A stretch of DNA of 64,000 nucleotides from Oscarella lobularis (taxonomy: Eukaryota; Porifera; Homoscleromorpha; Homosclerophorida; Oscarellidae), in NCBI RefSeq assembly GCF_947507565.1, contig NC_089186.1, positions 2,542,001-2,606,000 of the forward strand. Direction: 5' to 3'. Under the pieces are notes generated by a model. That model searched no databases and was not told the origin of the DNA. It saw only the letters and a program-made list of their open reading frames with translations. Shown one piece after another: positions 10,264 to 22,766 of the stretch. Position numbers and translations under genes: made by a program. How positions within the stretch are numbered: the stretch's first letter is position 1; each line of letters begins with the position of its first letter.

Positions 10264-13200
10264 CTACTGACCGCTGAGCTCATTGAATTTCTTTTCTATA
10301 GCTCTTCGACTGATGCCGATAAACTCTCTAAACGAACGTAGAAGCTGGCCCACTGTCGACGACCTTGATTGCTTTTTCCACAGCTCCAGAACCTTGAACA
10401 TACGAGCAAAGTTATCGCGAGTGAATTCGCCAATATTCGTTCGATCGTTCAAGCTAATATCGAGATCAATAGCAAGAGTTTCCCATTTCGATCCGTCGAT
10501 AGAAGCACATGCTTTCATCAACGCATCGGAAACCGGCTCGTCGTCGGCGGGAAAGGACACTAAAAAGAGAAATTATCGGTGTTTAAAATTCTATCGGAGC
10601 ACATACCTGAAGCGCGACCAGTTCCAGGTACAAGGATGACCAAGTCTCTGATACGGGAACGGATTTCTCCTTCTGGTCGAGCGGAGAAGAGCTTGTGATC
10701 GAAAGCCTTGTCATTGACCTTCTGATCGACGTCACGTGCCGAATAAATAGCCGGATCTTCGTCGCGTCGTTGGAGATGAGAACTGTCCAAGTAGAACCAG
10801 TCGAGAATTACACCCGGACTTCTTTCGTCGCAAACTCGAGCGATCATTGATTTCAGCTGGTCGAGGAATTCCTTCGCTACCGCCTCACATCTGTCATTGC
10901 TGGACAAGCGAACGATGACGTCTATGCAATAGTGGCTCATCTTCGTGCCCATTGTGATGAGACACTCGACTTCTTTATCGTCGACGATCTTTATTAATTT
11001 GATGCCGTTCTTCCACGCTCTGTGCCTCACGTTGGGCATGTGATAGCAGCGACATTGAAGAATGACGAATGACGACGGCGAGATGATGTCAACAACTTGA
11101 GCGCATTCGTATCGTTGGCCACGATACATGTCCAACGTAGAATCTTCATACCACGCGTTGCGAGGCATTTTATCATCAAGAAGAGCGGTAATTTGATACA
11201 CTCCAGGCTTGCCGTCCAATGGATAGCACAGTTCGAGGAAGCGAAGAACTTCGATTGCTTCATCGGCTGTCACCACAAACGGAGACGGCGTTTCTTTCTT
11301 TTTCAGGTAACTTTCAAAAGCCCTAAGAGCGGATTCGATGTCTTCCTTCGATGCTTTGCCGAATTTTTCACGCGGCATGCCGAAGAGGAACCAGTGCGGA
11401 GCGAGAAGAGGACCGATGACGTTGTGACAAAGCCAGACGGGTCGAACGCAAATACGACGACCCACATTAATTATCTACATCAAAATAATTAATTAATTAA
11501 AATTAATACTAATAAATATTTACTTACTATTCCGGATGACTCAAGATATTCAACGGCGACTTTCCTCTCGTCTTCATTCAAAGTGATGCCGACCTCTTTA
11601 GCGACCCACTTCTCAAATTCGTCCCTTGTCACAAAATACGCCAATGGACTCTTTCTCTTCTCGTCGGGAAGAGAAAGATACTCTTCAATAGCGTGGCACA
11701 GTTTGGGAACATCAACCGCCGTCTGCGTACAGAAATCACTCAAGCGAACAAAGTAAGCGAACAAAGTGACTTCTCTGTTATTTACCTTAAGCATTTCTTC
11801 ACGAATTCTTTTCATTTTTTCTCGGCAGTCTTTCATGCAATCCGATTGGCTTTTGCTGCAATCCATTTCGATCACGTGTGAAATGTCAAACGTCTTTTGG
11901 AATTTTTCCTGAAGAAGTTTTGCAACTTGTTCCAGCTTGACGCATACTTTCAATTCCGCCTCCTCATTGAAACCAATGAGATTGAAGATGACGACAAGAC
12001 GAATGAGCGATTTTTCGTCAGACAAGCGCGTTCTCATTGAAGCTTTCGTGAACGCACACCAAAATTGTCCTTCTTCTAAAAGACGACCAAACGTTTCATC
12101 CAAAATCTTTTCTCGAATTGGAAGAACGAGAGTAAACACTGTATTGGACTTTTGAAAGAAGAGCCCATGTGCGCTGTGGAATGTGGGTTGGGCACCAAAG
12201 TCCCACCACGATCCTTTGCCAATTTTCTCATTTTCACAATTATGGATATCAACCCCGGGTGTGCGATCTTCATCTTTTGGTGGGGGTTCATTGAGTTGAA
12301 GAAGAGAATTCACGTACGTCGTTTTTCCCGCCTTTTCGCTGCCAACCACGCAGAATTTAATCGAATCAGGAGGAACTTTTTCTCGTTGAAGAACGGAAAA
12401 TCGGGCGGCGTCCTTTTAAAATAATTACTTTCGGAAACAGAATCAAAATGATGACGTACGTAATGCTCTCGAAGGAGAGCTCTGATTTTACCATCACGTG
12501 CCACCTCATAAGGTGTCTTTCCGTTCTAAAATTCACGTTAATAAATTCATTTTCAATTAAGAATGAAAACACATCACCTGGTCTGTGGCAGAAACATCAG
12601 CTCCTAATTCAATTAGTTGCTGAATGACAAGGAAAGAAGAATCAAACTGATAACATGCGTACAATAAGGGTGTCATTCCCTCCTTAAAATAGGATTAACA
12701 AACAAAATGCAAAATATCGTAAGAATGCGACCTTATCAACAGAATTGATATCAATGCCTTTCACAATGACAAGATATCGAAGAACATCTTTCACTTCGTC
12801 ATCTTCACACTTTGAGGGATTGGTGGCATGAAACAAAGCCGTCTTCCCTCTCTGAATAAAAAAGACGGCGATTTGTTTAATTTGTAGCAAATAAACAACA
12901 TCTCACGTGATCTTTTGCTTGACAGTTTGCTACTTTTTCACCCAAGTAGCGAACTTTCTCTGAACGATTGATGGAACTTGAACACGCCAACATAAAAGGC
13001 GTTGTGCCCATCTGAAGATGAAATAAGAATAAAAGCATCACAAGTAAAATCTTCTAACCTTATTGACGCTATTGATATCAGCCTTGTGTTCCACGAGCCA
13101 CTTCACTCCAAAAATGCTTCCATGCCAGCAGGCACGATGCAGAGGAGTCCACTCATCCTATTACTAATATATCACGTGTAGCAAACAAAAGCACATTATG

Positions 13201-14592
13201 TATCACCCAATCAGTAGCGCTGACACTCAATCCCTTTTCATTGACGAGATGATGAAAAATCTCGTTTGCTTTTTCAAATGACGAAAATTGAATTTCAGCT
13301 GCCCAAACCTATAAATCAAAAGTTATTGTTGAGAGAGGGTTGATATCAATTCTGTTACAATTTCAGAGGGTGACAAAATGTAGCCATGTTCTTCGAGATA
13401 GAGCATTTTCTTCATTGTGTCAAAAGAACTACAACAGGCATGAGAATATGGCGTACGTCCAATCTAAAAAAGAATGATGAGTGCAACCATATGAAATCAA
13501 TTCCAAGTCATACACTGGCTTTCACTTTGACAGTCGCACCGTGACTGACGAGCCACTCAACGCCAAAAATATTTCCCCACAAACACGCACAGTTTAGTGG
13601 GCGGAGTTGACCACAAATCTGCATCCACGCATCAATTAATTTACCAATCCAAAACGTATTGATACCAGGTCTGATTCCTTTTCAATGACTTGATTCTTTT
13701 GCACAATCGCATAAGTGAGCCAATCATCGGCTTCCTCCGCCGAATCAAACTCTCTTCCCGCCACATAGTGAAATAATGACAAGCGAGGATCGAACTAACG
13801 AAAAGGAGAATACAATGGTGTGTAGCGATGAAAAACGCAACCATTCCATACATGCGAAGATTGAAATCCTTTTTCTGCAGAAAGAAAACCGCGCCATTCA
13901 TCCTCATTTCCCTTCTCGATGATCTTGGCCAATCGGTCGATCTAAGCAACAATCAGCCAATTTCGGTGAATTTTCGCGAGGAAAAGCAGTTTGTCTTCGA
14001 AACGACTATGTCTCTATTCGAAGTGGATATTGGTCCAGCCGGGTGAATAGCTATTCGTCCGGCTGCAGCGTTTCAGGTATATGACGCGATAGCTCGGCCA
14101 GCGCAGCCCGATTTTCTCGTTTAGGCGGAGTTGGGTTTAGTGTAGTCAAGTGTACTCCGGGACCTTGGTGTCTTTTAATTAGTTAAGTGGACGCGGCCGA
14201 TGATTGGCTGTATGAGTGTGCAAGTAGGGGTGTCTGTGCGTGTGCGAGTCAGTCGAGCAGTCGAGTAGTCGAGTGCTTGTACGTAGTCGAGTGCGAGTGT
14301 GTGAGCAGTGAAGTTAAATAAAATCGTTGACGAACGTACGCGAGAGTGGGCCGAGCGGGTGAAGCGAATCAGCGAGCGAGCGACGACGATCGAGAACCGA
14401 AGAGACGACGACGTTACATTAGCGTAAGGTTAGAGCCATTCTTTCTCCGAATAGGGGGGTCGAAGGCTAAACCCGACCCCGTGCCGCGACGAATAGACTT
14501 ACGCTATTTACACCGGTCCAATATCCACGGCGTTCTCTATTCGATAGTCTACCGCGGCTTCTTACGGCCTTTTTCGTCGCCGAGGCCCCCAT
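10264..14592 (-). CDS. ROCO-C: ankyrin-Roc-COR-Death protein with divergent death domain
   Basis: Start is MGASATKKAV at 14592; stop after KKFNELSGQ at 10264. Ankyrin exons lie at about 12470-13640, Roc at about 11790-12415 (GSEKAGKTT, WWDFGAQPTF, NLIGFNEEAE), the COR winged helix at 11530-11720 and COR at 10605-11475. The exon coding the LHIAA...CDVTCQDK repeat in B is gone: exon 7 now ends GADVSATDQ directly before the intron that normally follows exon 8. The death domain (GSKWETLAIDLDIS, RMFKVLELWKK, STVGQLL) looks like that of genes F to H, not like array neighbours A, B, D and E. A short direct duplication (AAGCGAACAAAGT) lies in the intron after Roc, and this intron happens to be open in frame. 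A solo LTR sits in intron 1. Confidence 0.85.
14141..14418. mobile_element. Solo LTR in intron 1 of ROCO-C
   Basis: The 278-bp insert begins TGTAGTCAAG and ends ACGTTACA (TG...CA ends, short TGTA/TACA inverted termini). It is flanked by direct TTAG copies at 14137-14140 and 14419-14422. The same place in ROCO-A reads GGTTTAGCGTTAGG without the insert. A polyadenylation-like AATAAA lies inside, near 14316. No coding sequence accompanies it, so it is the remnant left by LTR-LTR recombination. The 4-bp duplication would suit a Gypsy-type parent, which is inference. Confidence 0.75.
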
Positions 14593-14812
14593 GACGTAAC
14601 GATTCTTCCTGTCGGCGGAAACTGACACGGATTGTTTCGGGAATTACATTATCTTTTACTGATTGAGCGCATGCGCAAATCACGATCGATGACGTAACGG
14701 TCTCTATATACGGCTCTGGATTTAGGGCTCTGGATCTGCCGAGTGCCAAGCAATGAATTCTCGCAATCTCATTGGCCAGCAGCCACGCGCAGAGCGAGTG
14801 ACCACTTCCAAG
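14593..14812 (-). promoter_or_regulatory. Upstream region of ROCO-C, ending at cassette junction
   Basis: Contains a full NRF1-like GCGCATGCGC (about 14667), ATCACGATCGATGACGTAA and inverted CCAAT. The junction to SHPRH-derived sequence lies at 14812/14813. Confidence 0.5.
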
Positions 14813-15750
14813 GAAATATTTCAAAAGGCGGAGAACTTTGATCATTTCAAAATCTAAGAAAAAATCAATAAAAGAATACTAATTAAATATTAACTTACGT
14901 TTTAGTTATTGTGTCGTAGTAGAGTTTTGAATTGTCTTTCAGTTTGATTTCTCTCCAAGACGGAAGTAGACCTGATATAGAGTAAAGGAGACTATTAATA
15001 TATAAGTGTTTCTTAGCTACTTTGGATTCTTTTTCTTCTCTCTCTAGCATCCATTCCAACGCTTGTTTTGATATGATCTCATAGTTGGTATCAATTCCGT
15101 GGAGACTAAAGCGTCATTGGGAATTTTCCGCGTTTCTTGATTGGATAAGACTATTTCATATAATCCATCCACGTCGTCCGGGGCAATCAAATGTGGGAAA
15201 TCGTAAACTAGCAAATTTCTCACGCACTAGATACAATTTTTTAATTGAATTTACTTACATTTTGACGTCAGATCGGGCATGAAATGAAAAATTACGAGTT
15301 GGAATTTTTCGTGAATTTCTCTTCGCTTCAAATTCAATTCTTTTCGATTTAGCAAAACGTCGACGAAAACGATGTTATCTCGGTTCGCTTCGATTTTTAG
15401 TTGGATCATGTTTTGATGTTCGAGCCAGCATATCGCTGAAACGACGTCGTTTGTCGTCGAATCGTCGTCGAAAGCGATCACAGGGAGTGCCGTAATAATG
15501 GACGCATTGTGGAGCCGTAACTCTGCTCCGTTTTCTTCGTTCGACGCCAAATCGATGGAATCGTACGACGAAATGTCGCCGATTGTGTTCTCGAATAAGA
15601 GTTGTCCGATTGCGCACTCTGTTTCGATGTTTTCCGACGTTTGCGAGTGAACGCGAGCGATGAGTGATTCGATTTTGGCTCGTTTCGAAGCCAGTTGCTC
15701 TCTCTCGACTCTAGTCAATAACTGTTATCGTTTTGCAGACGCTTTTTCAT
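14813..15750 (-). pseudogene. SHPRH-like N-terminal fragment, copy 3 (broken)
   Basis: Same three-exon fragment. Exon 1 is open over 15255-15718. The ATG at 15750 is out of frame because the adenine run after it is one base shorter than in copy 4. Exon 2 is the best preserved of the four, open from its acceptor through DGLYEIVLSNQETRKIP to PTMRSYQ. There the shared one-base loss in the A run breaks the frame before the Q motif. Confidence 0.7.
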
Positions 15751-16055
15751 TCGCCTTGCCTTGAGACTAAGCTAGAGGCGGAGCGACGACGTTCTGCATG
15801 TTCGAGCCGGTGCATCTTTCAAATGATTGAGCGCATGCCCACGCGCAAGCCTATCACGATCGATGACGTGTAAACTTTCATCGTTGAACCACGCCTCCAA
15901 GCTTGTGAGAAACTTCTACAGCGCTTGACCACGCCTCCAAGACAGTAACAATGCAAAATGAAAGAACCCCACAAAAAACACAAAAGGTTTAAATAAAATA
16001 CGATAGTCTGTCTAGCCAGCCACACACCGAGACAAAAACATAAAAAGACAGAGTC
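15751..16055. promoter_or_regulatory. Spacer between SHPRH fragment 3 and ROCO-D 3' end
   Basis: No gene is visible. CACGATCGATGACGTG lies near 15855, with paired ACCACGCCTCCAAG at 15888-15901 and 15928-15941. It closely matches the 4506-4794 spacer. Confidence 0.35.
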
Positions 16056-19000
16056 TACTTACGTTGACACACTTGTTTGCACAGTTGTTTGTATTCATTT
16101 TCAATAACACTTCTAGCGACCTTCATCTTTTCATAGCACCCCAGAAGTCGGCTTACTGTTGCTGCTGCCTTCTCTCGCTTCTTCCACAGACTCAGCACTT
16201 CAAATCGACGAGCAGCAACGCCAGCAGTGCTTTGGCAAATTTCAAGACGATCGTCTTTTTTGATGTAAAAATAAAAACAGATGTCGTCGAATTCTGTTCC
16301 GTCGACGGCAGCGCAAGCCCTCAGTAAGCCATCGGATACCGGCTTGTCATCGGCGGGAAAAGGGCCTAAAGAAAGAAATCAAGAAAAATATTTTTCAACG
16401 GTGCGAATACCTGAAGGAAGCTCTATTTCAGGTGCAAGGATTACTAAGTCTCGGACGCAACAAACGTCTTCGTCTGGTCGAATGGAAAATATCTTGTCAT
16501 CGAGAAAGTTGCCACTGACTTTCGCATCGACTTTCTCCAATGAATAAATAGCCGGGTCAGCATTGAGTTTTTTCAGGTGAGAACTGTCCAAATAGAACCA
16601 TTCGAGAAAGTCAATGACTCCCGGACTTCGTTCGTAGCACACGTCAAAGATCATTAGCTTCAGTTTGTCGAGGAATTCCTTCGCGACGGCTTCACAGTTG
16701 CCATTGCTCGCCCAGCGAAGAACGACGTCGATGCAGTGATGCCCTTTCTTTACGCCCATTGTGATGAGACACTGGATCTCTTTGCTACCGACGATCTTTC
16801 TTAATCTGATGCCGTCTTTCCATACGATATGTTTGACGTCATTATCGTCATTATCCCGACGATCCATGCGAGAGCAGCGATACTGGAGACTGACGAATGA
16901 CGACGGCGAGATGATGTAGACCGACTCAGAGCACTCGTATCTTTGGCCACGATACACGTCAAACTCTGGATCTTCTATCCAAGCGTTGGCCGGAATTTCA
17001 TTCTTAAGAAGAGCGGTAATCTGATACATTCCTTTTTCTTCTCTGAGGGGAATGCACAGTTCCAGGTAGGTAAGAACTTCGATTGCTTGGTCTGCTTTCA
17101 CGGATTGAGACGAAAGGCCTTTCTCTTTGAGACTACTATTGAATTTTTCCAGGGCGAATTTGACGTCTTTCTCTGACACTTTGCCGAATTTTTCACGCGG
17201 AATGGCGGTTACGAAAGTGGGCGGAGCGAGAAGAGGACCGATGACGTTGCGACAAAGCCAGGCGGGTTGAAGGCAAATATAATTACCCAGATTAATTATC
17301 TACATCAAAATAATTAAAATTAATACCGATAAATATTTACTTACTATTCCGGATGACTCAAGATATTCAACGGCGACTTCATTCTCGTCTTCATTCAAAG
17401 TGATGCCGACCTCATCAGCGACCCACTTCTCAAATTCGTCCTTCGTCAGAAAATAGGCCAATGGACTCTTTCTCTTCTCGTCGGGAAGAGAAAGATACTT
17501 TTCAATAGCGTGGCACAGTTTGGGAACATCACCCGCCGTCTGCGTACAGAAATCAGTCAAGTGAACGAAGCGACTTCTCTGTTATTTACCTTGAGCATTT
17601 CTTCACGAATCGTCTTCATTTTTTCTCGGCAGTCTTTCATGCGTTTTGATTTGCTTTTGCTGCAATCCATTTCGATCACGTGTGAAATGTCAAACGTCTT
17701 TTTGAATTTTTCCTGAAGACAATCTGCGACTAATTGCAGGTCAACGCATACTTCAACTCCCGGCTTTTCTTTCAAACCAATGAGATTGAAGATGATGACA
17801 AGACGAATGAGCGATTTTTCCTCAGACAAACGCGTTCTCATTGAAGCTTTCGTGAACGCACACCAATATTGTCCATCTTCTATAAGACGACCAACCGTTT
17901 CTTGCGAAATCTTTTTTTTAATTGGAAGGACGAGAGTGAACACTGTATTGGACTTTTGAAAGAAGAGCCCATGTGCGCTGTGGAATGTGCGTTGGGAACC
18001 AAAGTCCCACCACGATCCTTTGCCAATTTCCTTATGTGTACGATTACGGATCTCGACACCCGGTGTACGATCTTTCTCGTCAGGTGGGAGTTCATCGAGT
18101 TCAAGAAGATAATTCACGTACGTCGTTTTTCCCGCCATTTCTTCTCCAACCACGCAGAATTTAATTGAATCCGGACAAACCGTGTCTGGTTTTTTTTTAA
18201 GAACGGAAAATCGGGCGGCGTCCTACTAAAATAATTACATACGGGAACTGAATCAAAATGATGTCAACGCACGTAATGCCGTTGAAGGAGAGCTCTTGTT
18301 TCACCATCTTCAGCCAACTCAAAAGGTCTCTTTCCCTCCTGAAATTCACGTATATAAATTATTTTCATTAGGAATGAAAGCACGTCACCTTGTCTTGACA
18401 GGTGACGTCACAACCCTTCTCAATCAATAGATCAATAATTGATTTGTTTACGCTTGGATGTCCCTGTACAGCCATATGCAATGCATTTTGTTTGTTCTAC
18501 AAATACTTGAATAGAGAATGAGTGAGGAACAGGAATTCTGACTAACCTCATCTTTGGCAGAAACATCAGCTCCTAATTCAATTAGTTGCTGAATGAGGAT
18601 GAAAGAAGGATGACGATAACAATAACATGCGTACAATAAGGGTGTCCTTCCCTTCTAAAAATAGAATTGCCAAACGAAAATGCGAAATATCGTAAGAATG
18701 CGACCTCATCAACAGAATTGATATCAATGTCTTTCTCAATGACAAGATGTCGAAGAACATCTTTCACTTCGTCATCTTCACACCCATAGGCAAAAGTGGC
18801 ATAAAACAAAGCCGTCTTCCCATACTGAATAAAAAAGACGGCAATTTGTTGATTGACTTTGTAGCAAATAAACAACATCTCACGCGATCCTTTGCTTGAC
18901 AGTTTGCTCCTTTTTCACCCAAGTAGCGAACTTTCGCTAAACGATCGATGCGACTTTGACACGCATCCATAAAAGGCGCATTGCCCACCTGAAGATGAAA

Positions 19001-20147
19001 TAAGAATAAAGTATCACAAAAGTGAAAAAATCTTGTAACCAGGTCAACGCTATTGATATCAGCGTTGTGTTCCACAAGCCATTTCACTCCAGAAATGCTT
19101 CCATTCTCGCAGGCACAATGCAGAGGAGTGGTCCCCACCTATTACAAATATTGCATATGTAGCAAACAGAAGCACATCCTGTATCACCTTATATTTAGCG
19201 TTTACGCTCAATCTCTTTTTATTGACGAGATAATGAAAAATCTCGTTTGCTTTTTCAGTTGACGAAAATTTATTTTCAGCTGCCGAAAACTATAAATCAA
19301 AAGTTATTGTTGGGTGGGGGTTGATATCAGTTCGGTTACAATGTCAAATGATTTCAAAATGTATCCACGTTTTTTGAGACAGACCATTTTCTTCATTGTG
19401 TCAACGGAACTTGCACAGGCATGAGAATATGGAGTACGTCCTCTCTAAAAAAGAGTGATGAGTGAAACCATATGAAGTCAATTCCAAGTCATACGTAGTC
19501 TTTCACGTTGATATTTGCACGGTGAGTGATGAGCCATTCAACGCCAAAAATATTTCCACACTTGCACGCACAGTGAAGTGGGCGGAATTCAGTCTGCATT
19601 CACTCATCAATTCATTTACCAATCCAAAACGTATTCATACCATTCGTGATTCGTTTTCAATGTGTTGATTGTTTTGCACAATCGCATAACTGAGCCAATC
19701 ATCGGCTTCCTCCTTCGTCTTAAACTTTCTTCCCGCCACATAGTGAAGTAATGAATAGTCGTCGAAGTACTAACGAAAAGGAGAATACAATGGTGTGCAG
19801 TGATGAGAAAAACGCAACCATTCCATACCTGTTCTAATCGAAATCCTTCTTCCTTAGAAAGAAAACTCTTCAATTCCTCCCTTTTTTTCCAGTTATTGGC
19901 TAACTCGCTCAATCGATCGATCGCGATCCGCGTCTGTCAACCAACAATTAGAATTCGTCTTCGAAACGAATATTTCTCTAGCCGCGTGGCTTCTTACAAG
20001 AGGATCCACGTCGTTTTTCGCTTCTTTCGTCGAAGAGGCCTCTATGACGTTCGAAACGGCTATTTCTCTATTCGATTGTCTACCGCGGCTTCTTAGAAGA
20101 GGCGGATTCACGTCGTTTTTCGCTCCTTTCGTCGCTGAGGCCCCCAT
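16056..20147 (-). CDS. ROCO-D: ankyrin-Roc-COR-Death protein
   Basis: Start is MGASATKGAKNDV at 20147. The first exon is internally duplicated: ATKGAKNDV recurs downstream as STKEAKNDV, each followed by similar sequence. The stop, after CQR and K, is at 16056. Nine ankyrin exons lie at about 18270-19600, for example TTPLHCACENGS and NAPFMDACQSR. Roc at about 17585-18225 reads GEEMAGKTT, WWDFGSQRTF and NLIGLKEKPG. The COR winged helix is at 17345-17540 and COR at 16410-17290, which carries an acidic insertion (RRDNDDNDVKH near 16840) not seen in the others. The death domain at 16056-16365 follows the B type. D is the most diverged Roc of the left array. Confidence 0.85.
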
Positions 20148-20351
20148 GACGTACGCCTGCGCACCAATGTAACGATTCTATTGTTTCGGGAATTACATTA
20201 TCTTTTACTGATTGAGCGCATGCGCAAGCCACGATCGATGACGTAATGGTCTCGATTTATCTAGGGCTCTGGATCTGCCGAGTGCCAAGCAATGAATTCT
20301 CGCAATCTCATTGGCCAGCAGCCACGCGCAGAGCGAGTGACCACTTCCAAG
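20148..20351 (-). promoter_or_regulatory. Upstream region of ROCO-D, ending at cassette junction
   Basis: Contains GCGCATGCGC, CACGATCGATGACGTAA and inverted CCAAT. The junction to SHPRH-derived sequence is at 20351/20352. Confidence 0.5.
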
Positions 20352-21676
20352 GAAATATTTCAAAAGGCGGAGAACTTTGATCATTTGAAAATCTAAGAAA
20401 AAAATCAATAAAAGAATACTAATTAATATTATCTTACGTTTTAGTTATTGTGTCGTAGTAGAGTTTAGAATTGTCTTTCAGTTTGATTTCTCTCCAAGAC
20501 GGAAGTAGACCTGATATAGAGTAAAGAAGACTATTAATAAATAAGTGTTTCTTAGCTACTTTTTGATTCTTTTTCTTCTCTCTCTAGCATCCATTCCAAC
20601 GCTTGTTTTTGATATGATCTCAACGTTGGTATCAATTCCGTGGGGAGAGCGTCAATGGGAATTTTACGCGTTTCCTCATTGGATAGGACTATTTCGTATA
20701 ATCCATCCACGTCGTCCGGGCAACCAAAAGTGGGAAATCGTAAACTAAGAAAATTTCTCACGCACTAGCTACAATTTTTAATTGAATTTACTTACATTTT
20801 GACGTCAGATCAGGCATGAAATGAAAAATTACGAGTTGGAATTTTTCGTGAATTTCTCTTCTTTTCAAATTCAATTCTTTTCGATTTAGAAAGACGTCGA
20901 CGAAAACGATGTTATTTCGATTCGCTTCGATTTTTATTTGGATGATGATTTGATGTTCGAGCCAGCATATCGCTGAAACGACGTCGTTTGTCGTCGAATG
21001 GTCGTCGAAAGCGATTACAGGAAGTGCCGTAATAATGGACGCATTGTGGAGCCGTAACTCTGCTCCGTTTTCTTCGTTCGACGCCAAATCGATGGAATCG
21101 TACGACGAAATGTCGCCGATTGTGTTCTCGAATAAGAGTTGTCCGATTGCGCACTCTGTTTCGTTGTTTTCCGACGTTTGCGAGTGAACGCGAGCTAGTC
21201 TCGCGTAGCCAGACCCTTCCCCCTTGGTGATATTAACTCTCACCAAGTAGTTTTAGGGCCCCAGTTAACTGCTAGAGTTTTTGCCTTGTTTTCTGTCACC
21301 ATCCTTCCCCGTTTGTGATTGAGATTTTTCTAATAAATAATCACCAAGGGGAAAGGGTCTGGGGAACTTCTTTGATCTTCTTGTGTGCCGCTTCCCCCGG
21401 ATTCCGGGGGGACCATATATGGAATGTTGACCATATACGGTAACTCCTTGACGTCACCATATGTCACCCAGGTTTTGTGACAATCCAATAAGCGATCACA
21501 CCAGATTACACTGTACTGTAGAGTGACGCCATTCGTTCGCTTGCCACTGAAAGACGCAGCGGGTTAGCAATGGGTAAGGTATGGCGGTATATTTGTGTCA
21601 AAAATAAGAGCTTGAAGTAACAACAGGACTTCGAAGCAACAACGTTGCTGTTATGTTCAAAGCAGCAACGTTTCGG

Positions 21677-21992
21677 TGTTGTTGCTTCGAAGTAATGTTG
21701 TTGTTGCTTCGAAGTACTGTTGTTGCTTCGAAGTGCAGCTATTGTTGCTTCGAAGTGCTGTTGTTGCTTCGAAGTGCTGTTGTTGCTTCGAAGTGCTGTT
21801 GTTGCTTCGAAGTGCAGCTGTTGTTGCTTCGAAGTACTGTTGTTGCTTCGAAGTACTGTTGTTGCTTCGAAGTGCTGTTGTTGCTTCGAAGTACTGTTGT
21901 TTCTTCGAAGTACTGTTGTTGCTTCGAAGTACTGTTGTTGCTTCGAAGTACTGTTGTTGCTTCGAAGTGCTGTTGTTGCTTCGAAGTGCTGT
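21677..21992. repeat. Left array of 19-bp repeats (TGTTGTTGCTTCGAAGTAC type)
   Basis: About 16 head-to-tail units of consensus CTGTTGTTGCTTCGAAGTA, with A/G variation at the end and a few 3-bp expansions (GCAGCT). The 19-bp period rotates frames, which makes all frames open and creates long low-complexity reading frames. Arrays of this kind at transposon ends are usually transposase binding sites. Confidence 0.85.
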
Positions 21993-22035
21993 AACACATG
22001 CACGAATAATAAAAAAAAACGCATGCGCAGCAGAA

Positions 22036-22593
22036 ATGGCTGATTTTCCACGCGCAAAGGAGGCTCTCTTGAATCGCTTAGAGGCAATTCTGGCCGACGT
22101 TAACAACTTTTTCGATACAGCAGCTTTTCCTGACTTCGTGGAGAGCATACGCACTCGTCTTCAAAGCCTATTTAGGACGGCAATGAACATAAGTGCTACA
22201 GTTACTCTTCCAGAGAGTGTCTTTGAACAAATTGCGCAAAGTGTTGCTTTGCTTGACAGTCAGCATGAAATTGAAGACGGCTCGTCTACCTCCTACCACT
22301 GTGAAGTGGAAAGCACGGGCGAGAGAGGAAGAAGTCGTTTTGTCATAACGAGGGATCAGCTGGAGTACTTATTAGCGAACGATTTCAGTGTTTCAAAAAT
22401 TGCGTTACTTTTGGGAGTGTCTCCATCGACGATTCGCCGCCGCATGGCGCAGTTTCGCATTAGTGTTGCGGATACCTACACCGTCGTATCGGATGAGCAG
22501 TTGACTGAAGAGATTCGAGACGTAAAGACTAATCATCCCAACAGCGGATATCGGGCTGTGTGGAGTCAACTCCGTTTACTTGTGTTGTGTTAG
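22036..22593 (+). CDS. Truncated integrase-type transposase (N-terminal part only)
   Basis: This 185-residue frame starts MADFPRAKEALLNRLEAIL. It contains a basic helix-turn-helix (RSRFVITRDQLEYLLANDF, then SVSKIALLLGVSPSTIRRRM) and a short following domain ending NHPNSGYRAVWSQLR. This order is typical of the N-terminal half of metazoan transposases with a retroviral-integrase-like core, where the acidic catalytic domain should follow. Here the frame stops 6 residues after SQLR, and I find no DDE domain before the right repeat array. The product could at most bind the repeats, so the element is non-autonomous. An in-frame extension upstream consists only of 19-mer repeat and was not used as the start. 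Confidence 0.65.
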   Translation: MADFPRAKEALLNRLEAILADVNNFFDTAAFPDFVESIRTRLQSLFRTAMNISATVTLPESVFEQIAQSVALLDSQHEIEDGSSTSYHCEVESTGERGRSRFVITRDQLEYLLANDFSVSKIALLLGVSPSTIRRRMAQFRISVADTYTVVSDEQLTEEIRDVKTNHPNSGYRAVWSQLRLLVLC

Positions 22594-22766
22594 GGTTGCG
22601 TTTCTTAGCTGCAATCAGGCTTGTAGCTTGTTTCTCGAATAAAAAAATTGCAAAATATCTTCTTTCCGTCGCTTTGGCACTATACGTTTTAAAAAAACAC
22701 AGATTAAGATGAGCAGTGGTTTTCATCTACATGAGTCTTATGCGTCATTTTCGAAGCAATGGTGAA

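Noticed and set aside
11489-12349. Roc and winged helix read as one 286-residue exon in ROCO-C
   Set aside because: The joining stretch starts with GTAAATAACAG and ends TGTACGCAG as in all paralogs; it is an intron that happens to be open.
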